This document shows, one piece after another, positions 1 to 9,022 of a stretch of 64,000 bases of DNA. The notes beneath the pieces are model-generated. The model had not been told where the DNA came from. It did not search any database and worked only from the letters and a program-made list of their open reading frames with translations. Numbering within the stretch: position 1 is the stretch's first letter; each line of letters begins with the position of its first letter. The translations under genes and the position numbers were made by a program. The DNA is taken from assembly GCF_000308855.1 (NCBI RefSeq), contig NZ_BAGM01000007.1:62001-126000 (forward strand). The letters are read 5' to 3'. This DNA is from Nocardia veterana NBRC 100344 (GTDB taxonomy: Bacteria > Actinomycetota > Actinomycetes > Mycobacteriales > Mycobacteriaceae).

Positions 1-393
1 AACATCGACATGGTGTTGCAGAACATCTCCAAGGTCGAGACCGGCAAGACCGACATCACCTTCACCCTGCCCAAGTCCGACGGCCCGCGCGCGGTGGAGT
101 TCCTGACCAAGCGGCAGAACGAGCTCGGCTTCACCCAGGTGCTCTACGACGATCACATCGGCAAGGTCTCGCTGGTCGGTGCGGGGATGAAGAGCCATCC
201 CGGCGTCACGGCGACCTTCTGTGAGGCGCTGGCCAAGGCGGGGATCAACATCGACCTGATCTCCACGTCCGAGATCCGCATCTCGGTGCTGGTGAAGGAC
301 ACCGAACTGGACGAGGCCGTGCAGGTGCTGCACAAGGCCTTCGATCTGGGCGGCGACGAGGTCGCGGTCGTGCACGCCGGAACGGGGCGCTGA
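1..393 (+). CDS. ask: aspartate kinase, C-terminal part (5' end outside window)
   Basis: Aspartate kinase phosphorylates aspartate in the first step of lysine, threonine, methionine and diaminopimelate synthesis. The reading frame is open from base 1, so the kinase domain lies outside the window and only about 130 residues of the regulatory region are present. The segment around [16 protein letters not shown] and the following [13 protein letters not shown] are typical of the paired ACT domains that bind the feedback inhibitors lysine and threonine. The next gene is asd, the second step of the same pathway, 78 bases downstream and probably in the same operon. Identification is from family knowledge and is firm. 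Confidence 0.93.
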   Translation, partial: NIDMVLQNISKVETGKTDITFTLPKSDGPRAVEFLTKRQNELGFTQVLYDDHIGKVSLVGAGMKSHPGVTATFCEALAKAGINIDLISTSEIRISVLVKDTELDEAVQVLHKAFDLGGDEVAVVHAGTGR

Positions 394-432
394 CATGGTC
401 GGGTCAAGCGCGGAGGCGGCAGCGCAGCGTAA

Positions 433-1506
<1,074 letters not shown>

Positions 1507-1522
1507 GCGTCGAAGCCGACGA

Positions 1523-1550
1523 GCGGGCCGTCCGATCGCGGGCGGCCCGC
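1523..1550. terminator. hairpin terminator between convergent asd and TetR gene
   Basis: Two 12-base arms (1523-1534 and 1539-1550) pair in 11 of 12 positions around a 4-base loop ATCG. It sits 17 bases after the asd stop and 16 bases before the end of the opposing TetR gene, so it can serve both. No clear T-tract follows. Confidence 0.7.
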
Positions 1551-1565
1551 TTCGCTGTGTGCCGG

Positions 1566-2147
1566 CTAGTGAGTGCGCAGGCCGTCGAAGACGACGGCGA
1601 AGGCGCGACCCCGCTGCTCCTCGGTGGCGGTCTGGGTCGCCGCGAAGGTGCCCTTCAGCACTCGCATCAGATCGTCGACGTCGATATCGGAACGCACGGC
1701 GCCGGATTCCTGCGCGCGCCGCAGTGATCCGGCGATCGCGGCCTGGAATTCTCGGGTGGGGCCGGTGATCTCGATCGTCTCGTGGCCGCCGAGGGCGTCG
1801 GCGAGATCACGCTTCACCCCACCCTCGGTGACCATGTGGTCCAGGAGATCGAAGAAGGCGGCACCGGGATCCGCGGTCTTTTCCAGACTGCGCGCGTAGT
1901 CGATCATCCGCTCGATGTTGTCGACGATGGCGGCCTGAAACAGCGCCTCCTTGGTGGGGAAGTGGCGGTAGACCGTACCGGGACCGACCCCGGCGCGCCG
2001 GGCGATGTCGTCCAGTGGAACCGAAATGCCCTCGGCGGCAAAGGCTTCCCGCGCCGCCGCGAGAACCCGCTCCCGATTCCGGCGGGCGTCGGCGCGCAGG
2101 GCTCGGCGCGGCTCGGCCGCCGGGTCCGCTAACTGTTTCTCCGCCAC
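1566..2147 (-). CDS. TetR/AcrR family transcriptional regulator
   Basis: A 193-residue repressor-type protein. The N-terminal helix-turn-helix is recognisable in DDIARRAGVGPGTVYRHFPT (about residues 45-64), preceded by an Arg-rich arm. The C-terminal three quarters are the variable ligand-binding domain, whose ligand cannot be read from sequence. It is divergent from the SnoaL-like gene at 2243, and the 70-base gap carries a 12-bp inverted repeat that is a likely operator for both promoters. Confidence 0.9.
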   Translation of the reverse strand: MAEKQLADPAAEPRRALRADARRNRERVLAAAREAFAAEGISVPLDDIARRAGVGPGTVYRHFPTKEALFQAAIVDNIERMIDYARSLEKTADPGAAFFDLLDHMVTEGGVKRDLADALGGHETIEITGPTREFQAAIAGSLRRAQESGAVRSDIDVDDLMRVLKGTFAATQTATEEQRGRAFAVVFDGLRTH

Positions 2148-2193
2148 AGCGCGAGTCTACCCGGCGCTGTTGACAAACGGGGCGAGCGTTCCG

Positions 2194-2227
2194 GATCATA
2201 AGCGGGGCGATAGTTCCGCTTATGATC
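2194..2227. promoter_or_regulatory. 12-bp inverted repeat, probable TetR operator
   Basis: GATCATAAGCGG (2194-2205) and its exact reverse complement CCGCTTATGATC (2216-2227) are separated by 10 bases. The block lies between divergent TetR and SnoaL-like genes. A related direct repeat, CGGGGCGA-N2-GTTCCG, occurs twice in the same stretch (from 2179 and from 2204), so the exact footprint is uncertain. The site overlaps an ATG at 2222, arguing that the real start of the downstream gene is 2243. Confidence 0.65.
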
Positions 2228-2242
2228 GGTGAGGAGTTTGTC

Positions 2243-2659
2243 ATGGTTTCCAGTTCAGCGCGCAGCCCGCGCGAGGTGGTCGAGCGATTGTTCTCGACAT
2301 TGCCGGTGCGTGATGCCGATGCGTTCGTCGCGGCGCTGGCGCCCGACGCGGTCTTCGAGATTCCGTTCTCGATTCCGGGAATGCCGGAGCGCATCGAGGG
2401 GCGGGAGGCGATTCGCGAACATCTCGCCCAGCGCTGGTCGGGTCTGTCCGGCATCGAAGTGCACGGCGTCTACCCGCGGGTGTACGAATCCGCCGAGGAC
2501 GGCGTTGTTTTCGTGGAGAACGAGGTGGAGATGACCCTGCCCGGCGAACCGCGGGCGCGGGTCCGAACCTCGGTCAACGTGGTACACGTGCGCGACGGCG
2601 AGGTCACCCTGTTCCGGGACTACATGGATACCGCTCGGCTGGCGCGAATAGCGCGCTGA
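2243..2659 (+). CDS. SnoaL/NTF2-like protein
   Basis: A 138-residue protein of the SnoaL-like nuclear-transport-factor-2 fold: small cone-shaped domains used as hydrolases, isomerases or ligand-binding proteins. The typical features are the N-terminal helix with ALAPDAVFEIPFS and a long C-terminal beta-sheet ending in VVHVRDGEVTLFRDYMDT. I chose the ATG at 2243 because GAGGAG stands 7 bases upstream; the in-frame ATG at 2222 lies inside the operator palindrome. It is probably controlled by the divergent TetR regulator. Substrate unknown. Confidence 0.8.
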   Translation: MVSSSARSPREVVERLFSTLPVRDADAFVAALAPDAVFEIPFSIPGMPERIEGREAIREHLAQRWSGLSGIEVHGVYPRVYESAEDGVVFVENEVEMTLPGEPRARVRTSVNVVHVRDGEVTLFRDYMDTARLARIAR

Positions 2660-2675
2660 AACCTGCCGACGAGAC

Positions 2676-2707
2676 GGGCCCGGCGATCGCCTTCGACGGC
2701 CGGGCCC
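2676..2707. terminator. hairpin between convergent genes
   Basis: Nine-base perfect arms, GGGCCCGGC (2676-2684) and GCCGGGCCC (2699-2707), with a 14-base loop, located between the SnoaL-like gene and the oppositely oriented serine hydrolase gene. Probably a bidirectional terminator; no T-run is seen. Confidence 0.55.
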
Positions 2708-2720
2708 CGCTCGTGTGGAG

Positions 2721-4067
2721 TTACCGGATGCCGGGCGTGCGCGGGTCCGGCCCGAGGCAAACCAGCAGGACACAGCCCGGCGGGGCATCGGAGAACGGCG
2801 GTGCCAGCGGGGCGCCGAGGCAGGACAGCACGGTGCAACCGGGATAGGCATCGGGGCCGATGCCGAACACCGCGAGCGTGATGTCGGGATCGAAGAAGGC
2901 GCGCGGATCCAGCGTCACCGGCGGCTCGACATAGGGACCGGGATCCGCGATCGGTGGCCGGTCGAAGGCGCCGAGCAGCCGGCGGAAGAACTCCCAGGTC
3001 AGTTCGGTCAGATTCTGCACGATGCCGGTCGGTCCGCCCGAACTCCGGTTACCGAAGACGCCCGTCCACACCACGGTCAGGTCCAGGCTGGGGATGAAGA
3101 ACGCATTCTGTAGTCCGAGGCCCGACATCGCGAAGACGTCGGCCGGCAGAAACGACGGCATCTCGATACAACCCGGATGGGCCCAGAACAGGTAGCCGTA
3201 GCAGGTGCTCCCCGGCGGCGTGCCGGTCGCGCGGTGCAGATACTCCGCCGAGATCACCCGGGTGCCGCTCCACTCGCCGTCGTTGCTCACCAGCAGGGCG
3301 AGCTTGGCCAGATCGTCCGGCGGGATCAGCAGATGCGCGTAGCCGTAGGTGTGTCCGGATCGATCGCGCGCCCAGTAGTAGTCGCCGCGCTGGATGCCCA
3401 AGGGGGAGAACAATTCCCGCTGGGCGAACTGCTGCAATGGTTCGCCGACGGCAAGCTCCACCACGTACGACAGCAGATCGACGTTGCGCTGACTGTAGGA
3501 GAAGGCCGTGCCCGGCGCATTGTCGAGCGGAACGCCGAGCGCCTGCACGGCACTGTTCGGATCGACCGGGATCACGCCGGAGATACCCTCGTTGATCACT
3601 CCGACGCGCAGCCCGGACCGTTCGGTCAGCAGATCTTCGACCGTGATGGCGCGGTGCGCTTCGTCGCCGAGCCCGGCAGGTAGGTAACGCCCGATCGGTG
3701 CCTGGATATCCAGTTTGCCCTGATCCCAGGCAATTCCGGCGATCATCGAGACGACGCTCTTGGTGACACTCCAGATATTCCAGGGCGTGGTATCGGTTTC
3801 GGCGTTGTGCGTGCCGGTGCCGATCAGGCAGTTGTGCCGGAAGATCTTGACGTTCAGCCGGTTCCGCTCGTCGGCGAACCGGATCGCCGACGCCAGTCGG
3901 GTCGAGTCCAGACCGACGGATTCCGGTGTGGCACGGTCGAACTCGCGTCCGGACGAGACCGCGCAGGTCGTCGTTCCTTCCGCTGCCGCCGGGGCCGGGG
4001 TGGCGCACACTGCACCGACCGTTCCGACCACGAGTACCCCGATCACCCAGCCGAGTAGGCGTCCCAT
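2721..4067 (-). CDS. secreted serine hydrolase, beta-lactamase/penicillin-binding-like family
   Basis: About 448 residues. It starts with a hydrophobic signal segment (MGRLLGWVIGVLVVGTVGAV) followed by an Ala-rich cleavage region, so it is probably exported. The class C beta-lactamase/esterase fold is indicated by the SVTK motif (Ser nucleophile and Lys, about 100 residues into this start) inside PWNIWSVTKSVVSMIAG and by FSYSQRN, which corresponds to the YxN element. Such proteins act as esterases, peptidases or beta-lactamase-like enzymes; the substrate here is unknown. An upstream in-frame ATG at 4091 would add 8 residues, and neither start has a good ribosome site. Confidence 0.82.
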   Translation of the reverse strand: MGRLLGWVIGVLVVGTVGAVCATPAPAAAEGTTTCAVSSGREFDRATPESVGLDSTRLASAIRFADERNRLNVKIFRHNCLIGTGTHNAETDTTPWNIWSVTKSVVSMIAGIAWDQGKLDIQAPIGRYLPAGLGDEAHRAITVEDLLTERSGLRVGVINEGISGVIPVDPNSAVQALGVPLDNAPGTAFSYSQRNVDLLSYVVELAVGEPLQQFAQRELFSPLGIQRGDYYWARDRSGHTYGYAHLLIPPDDLAKLALLVSNDGEWSGTRVISAEYLHRATGTPPGSTCYGYLFWAHPGCIEMPSFLPADVFAMSGLGLQNAFFIPSLDLTVVWTGVFGNRSSGGPTGIVQNLTELTWEFFRRLLGAFDRPPIADPGPYVEPPVTLDPRAFFDPDITLAVFGIGPDAYPGCTVLSCLGAPLAPPFSDAPPGCVLLVCLGPDPRTPGIR

Positions 4068-4461
4068 GCTGCCGAGGTTAACTTCGAGCATTCGGTGCGA
4101 CGGTCAACACGCAACGCTCGCAATCAAATCGGAACCGGGGCCGTCGATGGCTGTGGGTGCCGCGCGGGGTTGAGGGAGACGCCGCCGGACGGGGGGATCC
4201 GGCGGCGTCGGACGCAGCACTACTGCGCCGAGCGGACGGATGCCACGCCGGCTCCGCCGCCCGATATGCCGACGCCCGACAAGCGCCTCTCGGCGAGTGG
4301 TCGCTCGCAGCGACGAAGGGTGCGGCCCGGGGCTGTCTCGACGTCGGCAAGCAGTGACAACCGGAGTCCCGGTGGATCTATTTCCCGCACTCGATGTGAT
4401 CTGGACAACGGACCAACTGAGCCGGAGGCGCAAGGTGAGTGACAAAACATCCCAACGGGTC
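4068..4461. other. non-coding stretch between divergent genes, with a 12-bp hairpin
   Basis: No convincing gene is seen in this stretch. It holds one strong inverted repeat: GACGCCGCCGGA (4178-4189) and its exact complement (4198-4209) around 8 bases. The hairpin looks like a terminator but follows no recognisable gene, so it may be left from a lost one. Confidence 0.45.
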
Positions 4462-4484
4462 TTTTCTTGACTTATTCCAGAAAA
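4462..4484. promoter_or_regulatory. AT-rich candidate Fur-family operator before the regulator gene
   Basis: An AT-rich island in a GC-rich background just upstream of the Fur-type gene. TTTTCT (4462-4467) and AGAAAA (4479-4484) form an inverted repeat with 11 bases between. Mycobacterial furA autoregulatory operators are also AT-rich, start-proximal sequences with TTGACT and ATTCCAGAA-like elements, and both occur here. Autoregulation is inferred. Confidence 0.55.
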
Positions 4485-4500
4485 TGGGCAGACTGGGTTC

Positions 4501-4944
4501 ATGCACACCGGTCATTTCGATCCGCGCGAGAGGTTGCGTGCGGTCGGCCTGCGGGTCACCCGCCCGCGCGTCGCGGTGCTGAACGCTGTTGCCGCCGAGC
4601 CGCATTCGGATGCCGATCGGGTTGCCGCCGCCGTCCGGGCCGAGCTCGGCTCGGTGTCCACGCAGGCCGTGTACGACGTCCTGCACGCCTGCGTGGAGGC
4701 CGGACTGTTGCGCCGGATCGAGCCGGCCGGGTCGGCGGCGCGGTACGAGACCCGCATCGCCGACAACCACCACCATCTGGTGTGCAGGAACTGCGGCACG
4801 GTCGTGGATGTGGACTGTGTCGTGGGGCATGCTCCCTGCCTCGACCCGTCGGATGCGCACGGGTTCACGGTCGACGAGGCCGAGGTCGTGTTCTGGGGAC
4901 TGTGCCCGCAATGCCGTCGCGCCGACGACACATCATCCCGATAG
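4501..4944 (+). CDS. Fur-family regulator of catalase (FurA/CatR type)
   Basis: A 147-residue metal-dependent repressor. The N-terminal winged helix covers residues 8-80 with the recognition region VSTQAVYDVLHACVEAGLL. The C-terminal metal-binding dimerisation domain has DNHHHLVC with C95-x2-C98 and a second CxxC at 135-138, the structural zinc ligands of the family. It lies 42 bases before a catalase gene in the same direction, as for Streptomyces CatR-CatA and mycobacterial FurA-KatG, so it probably senses peroxide or iron and represses the operon. Which subtype it belongs to needs alignment. Confidence 0.88.
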   Translation: MHTGHFDPRERLRAVGLRVTRPRVAVLNAVAAEPHSDADRVAAAVRAELGSVSTQAVYDVLHACVEAGLLRRIEPAGSAARYETRIADNHHHLVCRNCGTVVDVDCVVGHAPCLDPSDAHGFTVDEAEVVFWGLCPQCRRADDTSSR

Positions 4945-4986
4945 CCCGGGACCTTCCCGGATGACAGCCCACGACAGGAGGCTTCG

Positions 4987-6465
4987 ATGACAGAGGCGAT
5001 TACCGGGCCGACCACCACCAACACCGGTACCCCGGTCCCCAGCGACAACGAATCGCTGACCGCCGGCACCGAGGGGCCCATCGTCCTGCACGACCACTAT
5101 CTGATCGAGAAGCTGGCCCAGTTCAATCGCGAACGGGTGCCGGAACGGATCGTGCACGCCAAGGGGGCCGGAGCCTACGGTGAGCTCGTCGTCACCGGCG
5201 ATGTCAGCCGCTACACCTCGGCCAAACTGTTCCAGCCCGGTGCTCGCACCGAATCGCTGGCCAGGTTCTCGACGGTCGCCGGCGAGCAGGGCAGCCCGGA
5301 CACCTGGCGCGATCCGCGCGGATTCGCGGTGAAGTTCTACACCACCGACGGCAACTACGATCTGGTCGGTAACAACACGCCGGTCTTCTTCATCAAGGAC
5401 CCGATCAAGTTCCCCGATTTCATCCGCTCGCAGAAGCGCCTGCCGGGCAACGGGCTGCGCGATCACAACATGCAGTGGGACTTCTGGACACTCCGGCCGG
5501 AATCGGCGCATCAGGTGGCCTGGCTGATGGGCGACCGCGGTATCCCGAAGACCTATCGCCATATGAACGGCTACGGATCGCACACCTACCAGTGGATCAA
5601 CGCCGAGGGCGAGCGGTTCTGGGTGAAGTACCACTTCAAGACCGATCAGCGTATCGAGTATCTGACCCAGGCCGAGGCCGACCGGCTGGCCGGCACCGAC
5701 CCCGACTATCACCGCCAGGATCTCTGGGAGGCCATCGAACGTGGGGACTTCCCGAGCTGGACGCTGTATGTGCAGGTGATGCCGGTCGGTGAGGCCGCGA
5801 ACTACCGGTTCAACCCGTTCGACCTGACCAAGGTGTGGTCGCACAAGGACTACCCGCTGATCGAGGTCGGCACGTGGACGTTGAACCGCAACCCGCGCAA
5901 CTACTTCGTCGAGATCGAGCAGGCGGCGTTCGAGCCGTCGGCGATCGTGCCGGGTATCGGCTACTCGCCGGACAAGATGTTGCTCGGTCGGGTCTTCGCC
6001 TACGCCGATGCGCACCGCTACCGCATCGGCACCAACTACCACCAGTTGCCGCCGAACCGGCCGCGGGCGGCCGAGGTGAACTCCTATTCCAAGGAGGGCG
6101 CCATGCGTTACGACTTCAACGAGCCCGATGTGCCGGTGTACGCGCCGAACTCGTTCGGTGGACCGCACGCCGATCCGGCCCTCGCGCCGGCCGAGGCGGC
6201 CTGGGGTTTCGAGCCCGAACAGATCCGGGCCGGCTACGTCACGCACGCCGAGGACAGCGATTGGGCACAGCCGGGCACGCTGGTACGTGAGGTCTACAAC
6301 GACGAACAGCGGGCGCGGTTGGTCGACAACGTCGTCGGGCATGTGCTCGGCGGGGTGCGCGAACCGGTGCTGAGCCGGGTATTCGAGTACTGGAAGAACA
6401 TCGATCCGGAGATCGGCAAGCGGATCGAGGAAGGTGTGCGTGCCGGCCTGAACGGCAACGGCTGA
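4987..6465 (+). CDS. katA: monofunctional haem catalase
   Basis: Converts hydrogen peroxide to water and oxygen. The 492-residue length fits small-subunit (clade 3) catalases. Active-site signatures are visible: [13 protein letters not shown] with the distal histidine, [10 protein letters not shown], and [16 protein letters not shown] with the proximal haem-ligand tyrosine. AGGAGG precedes the ATG. It is co-directional with the Fur-family gene and followed by a 15-bp terminator hairpin, defining a two-gene oxidative-stress operon. Many actinobacteria instead pair this regulator with a catalase-peroxidase (KatG). Confidence 0.96.
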   Translation: MTEAITGPTTTNTGTPVPSDNESLTAGTEGPIVLHDHYLIEKLAQFNRERVPERIVHAKGAGAYGELVVTGDVSRYTSAKLFQPGARTESLARFSTVAGEQGSPDTWRDPRGFAVKFYTTDGNYDLVGNNTPVFFIKDPIKFPDFIRSQKRLPGNGLRDHNMQWDFWTLRPESAHQVAWLMGDRGIPKTYRHMNGYGSHTYQWINAEGERFWVKYHFKTDQRIEYLTQAEADRLAGTDPDYHRQDLWEAIERGDFPSWTLYVQVMPVGEAANYRFNPFDLTKVWSHKDYPLIEVGTWTLNRNPRNYFVEIEQAAFEPSAIVPGIGYSPDKMLLGRVFAYADAHRYRIGTNYHQLPPNRPRAAEVNSYSKEGAMRYDFNEPDVPVYAPNSFGGPHADPALAPAEAAWGFEPEQIRAGYVTHAEDSDWAQPGTLVREVYNDEQRARLVDNVVGHVLGGVREPVLSRVFEYWKNIDPEIGKRIEEGVRAGLNGNG

Positions 6466-6477
6466 GCGCACGGAAAC

Positions 6478-6511
6478 CGCGGGCCCGCACCGGATTCGGT
6501 GCGGGCCCGCG
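6478..6511. terminator. strong hairpin terminator after katA
   Basis: Perfect 15-base arms (6478-6492 and 6497-6511) with a GATT loop, 12 bases after the katA stop. It also lies just beyond the end of the opposing small secreted-protein gene. Confidence 0.8.
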
Positions 6512-6555
6512 ATTCGTCGACCGCTTCTGCGGTCAATGGGCCGCCGTGCCCGGGC

Positions 6556-6774
6556 TCACTGGCACCAGGCGGGCCCCTGGTTCATCAGCATCAGGCGAAC
6601 GATGGTGCACATGATCGACTGAGTCGACGAACCGGTGCCGCCGTCGACATCCATCTGGGCCACGGACCGTTGCGTGCCGGTCGGCAGCGGGGCCTGCGCC
6701 TGCGCCGGAGCGAGCGGGAGCAGCGTCGCGCCGCACACCAGCGCGCCGACGGTGAACCGCGAAACTCGAGTCAT
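6556..6774 (-). CDS. small secreted protein, unknown function
   Basis: A 72-residue protein with an N-terminal signal peptide (MTRVSRFTVGALVCGATLLP, cleavage likely after AQA). The mature part is only about 45 residues and ends in WCQ; it contains two cysteines that could form a disulfide. I chose the ATG at 6774 because the longer frame to 6828 would put 18 polar residues before the signal segment. I do not recognise the family. It is similar in style to the many short exported proteins of Nocardia and mycobacteria. Confidence 0.6.
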   Translation of the reverse strand: MTRVSRFTVGALVCGATLLPLAPAQAQAPLPTGTQRSVAQMDVDGGTGSSTQSIMCTIVRLMLMNQGPAWCQ

Positions 6775-6867
6775 TTGAGATATGCCTTCCGTCAAAGGGT
6801 TTCGGTCCGTGAGAACGGATCCGCTCAACCATCGGCGGCTGCCCGTGCGGTGTTAACCGTCGCCGTT

Positions 6868-7476
6868 TCACGGCGGTGGGAGCAGGGTGCGGACGAGGTC
6901 GGCGGCGGTGGTGCGGTCCAGGGGTGCATGGCCGAGCAGGAAGCGATACCAGAACAGTCCGTAGAGCAGGTCCACCAGCAGTTCCGGATCGGTGTCGGCG
7001 GGTAGTTGGCCGCGAGCGGTACCACGGTCGAGGATCTCGCGCACGGCCGCGCGGCGACCGGCGGTGAAGGCGCCCAGCAGTTCGGCCAGATGCGGGTCGC
7101 GCGCCGCCTCCCGGACCAGTGCCCGCAGCGCGGCAGCGGTCGGTTCCTGCTGGGCGCCGGAAAAGGTCGACTCGACGACGGCCAGGAAATCCGTGTGCAC
7201 CGATCCGGTATCCGGTATCGGCACGTCCGCACGCGCCCGGTCGAGCAGCGCCTCCAGCAGGACCGCGCCCTTCGACGGCCACCATCGGTAGATGGTCTGC
7301 TTGCCGACGCCCGCCGCGGAGGCGATCGAATCCACCGTGATCGTCCGTCCCTCGGCGGCGGCGAGCTGTGCGAGGGCGGCCGCGAGAATCGCACGGCGGG
7401 TGGCCTCGTTGCGGCGGCGGCCGGTGTGGGGGCGTCTGCCGGACGGCGAATCCGGTTGCGAGGGTGACGATCCCAT
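6868..7476 (-). CDS. TetR family regulator, divergent from an SDR
   Basis: About 202 residues. A basic N-terminal arm (TGRRRNEATRRAIL) precedes the helix-turn-helix VDSIASAAGVGKQTIYRWWP. The frame stays open far upstream, but the start at 7476 is the natural one because HTH spacing from the N-terminus is then normal. The gene is divergent from the SDR at 7576, with a 25-bp palindrome between them, the classical arrangement for a TetR repressor and its target. Confidence 0.9.
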   Translation of the reverse strand: MGSSPSQPDSPSGRRPHTGRRRNEATRRAILAAALAQLAAAEGRTITVDSIASAAGVGKQTIYRWWPSKGAVLLEALLDRARADVPIPDTGSVHTDFLAVVESTFSGAQQEPTAAALRALVREAARDPHLAELLGAFTAGRRAAVREILDRGTARGQLPADTDPELLVDLLYGLFWYRFLLGHAPLDRTTAADLVRTLLPPP

Positions 7477-7528
7477 GGCGTACCTCCCAGCGGTGGCGGG
7501 ATGCGGAATACCGCACCGGCTACGCTCG

Positions 7529-7553
7529 TTGTCGAGACTGTCAGTCTCGACAA
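7529..7553. promoter_or_regulatory. 25-bp palindrome, probable TetR operator
   Basis: TTGTCGAGACTG (7529-7540), one central T, then the exact reverse complement CAGTCTCGACAA (7542-7553). It stands 22 bases upstream of the SDR start and 52 bases upstream of the TetR start. An arm of this length is unlikely by chance. A core related to GAGACTG-N-CAGTCTC also appears, less perfectly, before the lipase gene at 31.24 kb. Confidence 0.8.
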
Positions 7554-7575
7554 ACTGTACAGGACAGGAACAGTA

Positions 7576-8310
7576 ATGAGCGCTTCCACCAGCACCCCGC
7601 GCGTCGTCGTGATGGGCGGCAGTTCCGGTATCGGCGAGGCCACCGCCGCGCGGTTCGCGCGGGAGGGCGCCGAGGTCGTCGTCACCGGGCGCAGCCAGGA
7701 AAGACTCGATGCGGCGGTGGCCCGGTTGGGTGGTAAGACCAGTGGCTACCGGATGGACGCGACCGATAGCGAGCAGATCGCGGCCTTCTTCGCGCAGTCC
7801 GGCCCCATCGACCACCTCGTCGTCGCGGTCAGCGGTTCGGCGGGCAGTGGTCCGTTCGCCGAACTCGACCTCGACCACCTCGCCGAGGGGTTCGACGGGA
7901 AGTTCTGGCCGCAGGTGCGAATCGTGAAAGCGGCCCTGCCGCAGCTGGTTCCGAACGGATCGATCACCCTCATCACCGCGGCGTCGGCGCATGCCGCGTT
8001 CCCCGGCACGGTCGGCTTGGCCGCGATCAACGGGGCGCTGAACGCGATGGTTCCGCCGTTGGCCGTCGAATTGGCCCCGCTGCGAGTCAACGCGGTGGCG
8101 CCCGGTGTGATCGACACCGAGTGGTGGCAGCGGGTGCCCGAGGAGCGGCGGCGCGAGCTGTTCGACGGCCTCGCCGCGACCACACCGGTGGGGCGCGTGG
8201 GGGATCCGAAGGAATTGGCCGACGCCGTTCACCTGCTGGCCACCAACGGCTTCATCAGCGGAGTGGTGCTCGACGTCACCGGCGGCGCGAACCTGCCCAC
8301 CGGCCGGTGA
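7576..8310 (+). CDS. SDR-type oxidoreductase lacking the usual Tyr-Lys pair
   Basis: A 244-residue short-chain dehydrogenase/reductase fold protein. The cofactor site is intact: VVVMGGSSGIGEATAARF, with TGRSQERL after beta-2 suggesting NADP. The region that normally reads YxxxK is instead VGLAAINGALNAM, so both the catalytic tyrosine and lysine appear to be absent. It may be a non-catalytic or mechanistically different member. GGAACAG precedes the ATG at 7576. It is probably repressed by the divergent TetR through the 7529-7553 palindrome. Confidence 0.82.
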   Translation: MSASTSTPRVVVMGGSSGIGEATAARFAREGAEVVVTGRSQERLDAAVARLGGKTSGYRMDATDSEQIAAFFAQSGPIDHLVVAVSGSAGSGPFAELDLDHLAEGFDGKFWPQVRIVKAALPQLVPNGSITLITAASAHAAFPGTVGLAAINGALNAMVPPLAVELAPLRVNAVAPGVIDTEWWQRVPEERRRELFDGLAATTPVGRVGDPKELADAVHLLATNGFISGVVLDVTGGANLPTGR

Positions 8311-9022
8311 TCCGCGCGCGGTCCTCGTTGGGCCGCCCGGCGCGGCGGCTGCCCGGGCGGCGGGGCGGGTTCAGGACCTGCGCCGCCGCACGGGCACGCT
8401 CGTCCGGGATCAGGCCGAGGTCGTCGTCGAAATCGTGCTCGGCAATTCGGCTGGAAGGCCGCGATGATCGAGCCAGCGGCCAGCACCGGCCAGGACCCTG
8501 CTCGAAGCCGGCCCGGCGATGGCCGTCGCGGTACTACGGATGCGAAATGTGAAAGATGGTGTGGTGCAGGAGGAAGCGGGTTCGCCGGACGAGCTGGTCG
8601 GCACGCGCTGACCGGTCGCGACGGATCTCGTCTCGACGGGCGAAAGTTCGCGGCGAGCCGACGGGCCGCGGTGGGGTCAGAGCAGGCCCCACCAGTAGAC
8701 CAGGCAAGCCAATACGAAGACGACCGCAGTTTCCATGACTCCATCATTACTCGAGATCGGCGTCCGCGTCGTTCCGCCCGGTCTGTCACCCCTCGTCGAC
8801 AGACCGAGCGGATCGACTCGGTTGCCGCCGGTCGGTGATCCTGCCGCCCCCTCTCGCGGCAGGAGCACCTCCCGGTGTCGACAACGACAATGCCGGGCGG
8901 CCCTTGCCGCACCCTTAACGCGCGCTTGTGGATGAAAGTCGCAGGTGGATGAAAGTGGAGCCGGATGATGTGGTGGTGCAGCGCCTGTCGGCCGAACCCA
9001 TCGGCGCTGGAGCCGCCGGGGC
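8311..9022. other. 712-base stretch with no conventional gene
   Basis: Several frames are open here because of high G+C, but none has coherent domain structure or a good start. A frame reading VQDLRRRTGTLVRDQAEVVV (about 8369-8430, plus strand) and later LLEAGPAMAVAVLRMRN has protein-like character but is interrupted by stops, so it may be a gene remnant. A hairpin with 8-base arms (8840-8847 and 8856-8863) could end lutC transcription. A short repeat GTGGATGAAAGT occurs twice at 8927-8955. A tiny membrane ORF at 8677-8736 is listed separately. Confidence 0.4.
8677..8736 (-). CDS. possible 19-residue membrane micropeptide
   Basis: The ORF encodes METAVVFVLACLVYWWGLL and then stops. The whole product is one hydrophobic helix, and GATGGAG stands just before the ATG. 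It vaguely resembles the N-terminal helix of small NSS-transporter subunits (MetS type), but no such transporter is adjacent, so I do not assign it. It could be a real single-helix regulator, a remnant, or chance. Confidence 0.25.
   Translation of the reverse strand: METAVVFVLACLVYWWGLL

Noticed and set aside
4933..6471. Large open frame antisense to catalase
   Set aside because: GC-driven shadow of katA; no ribosome site or domains.
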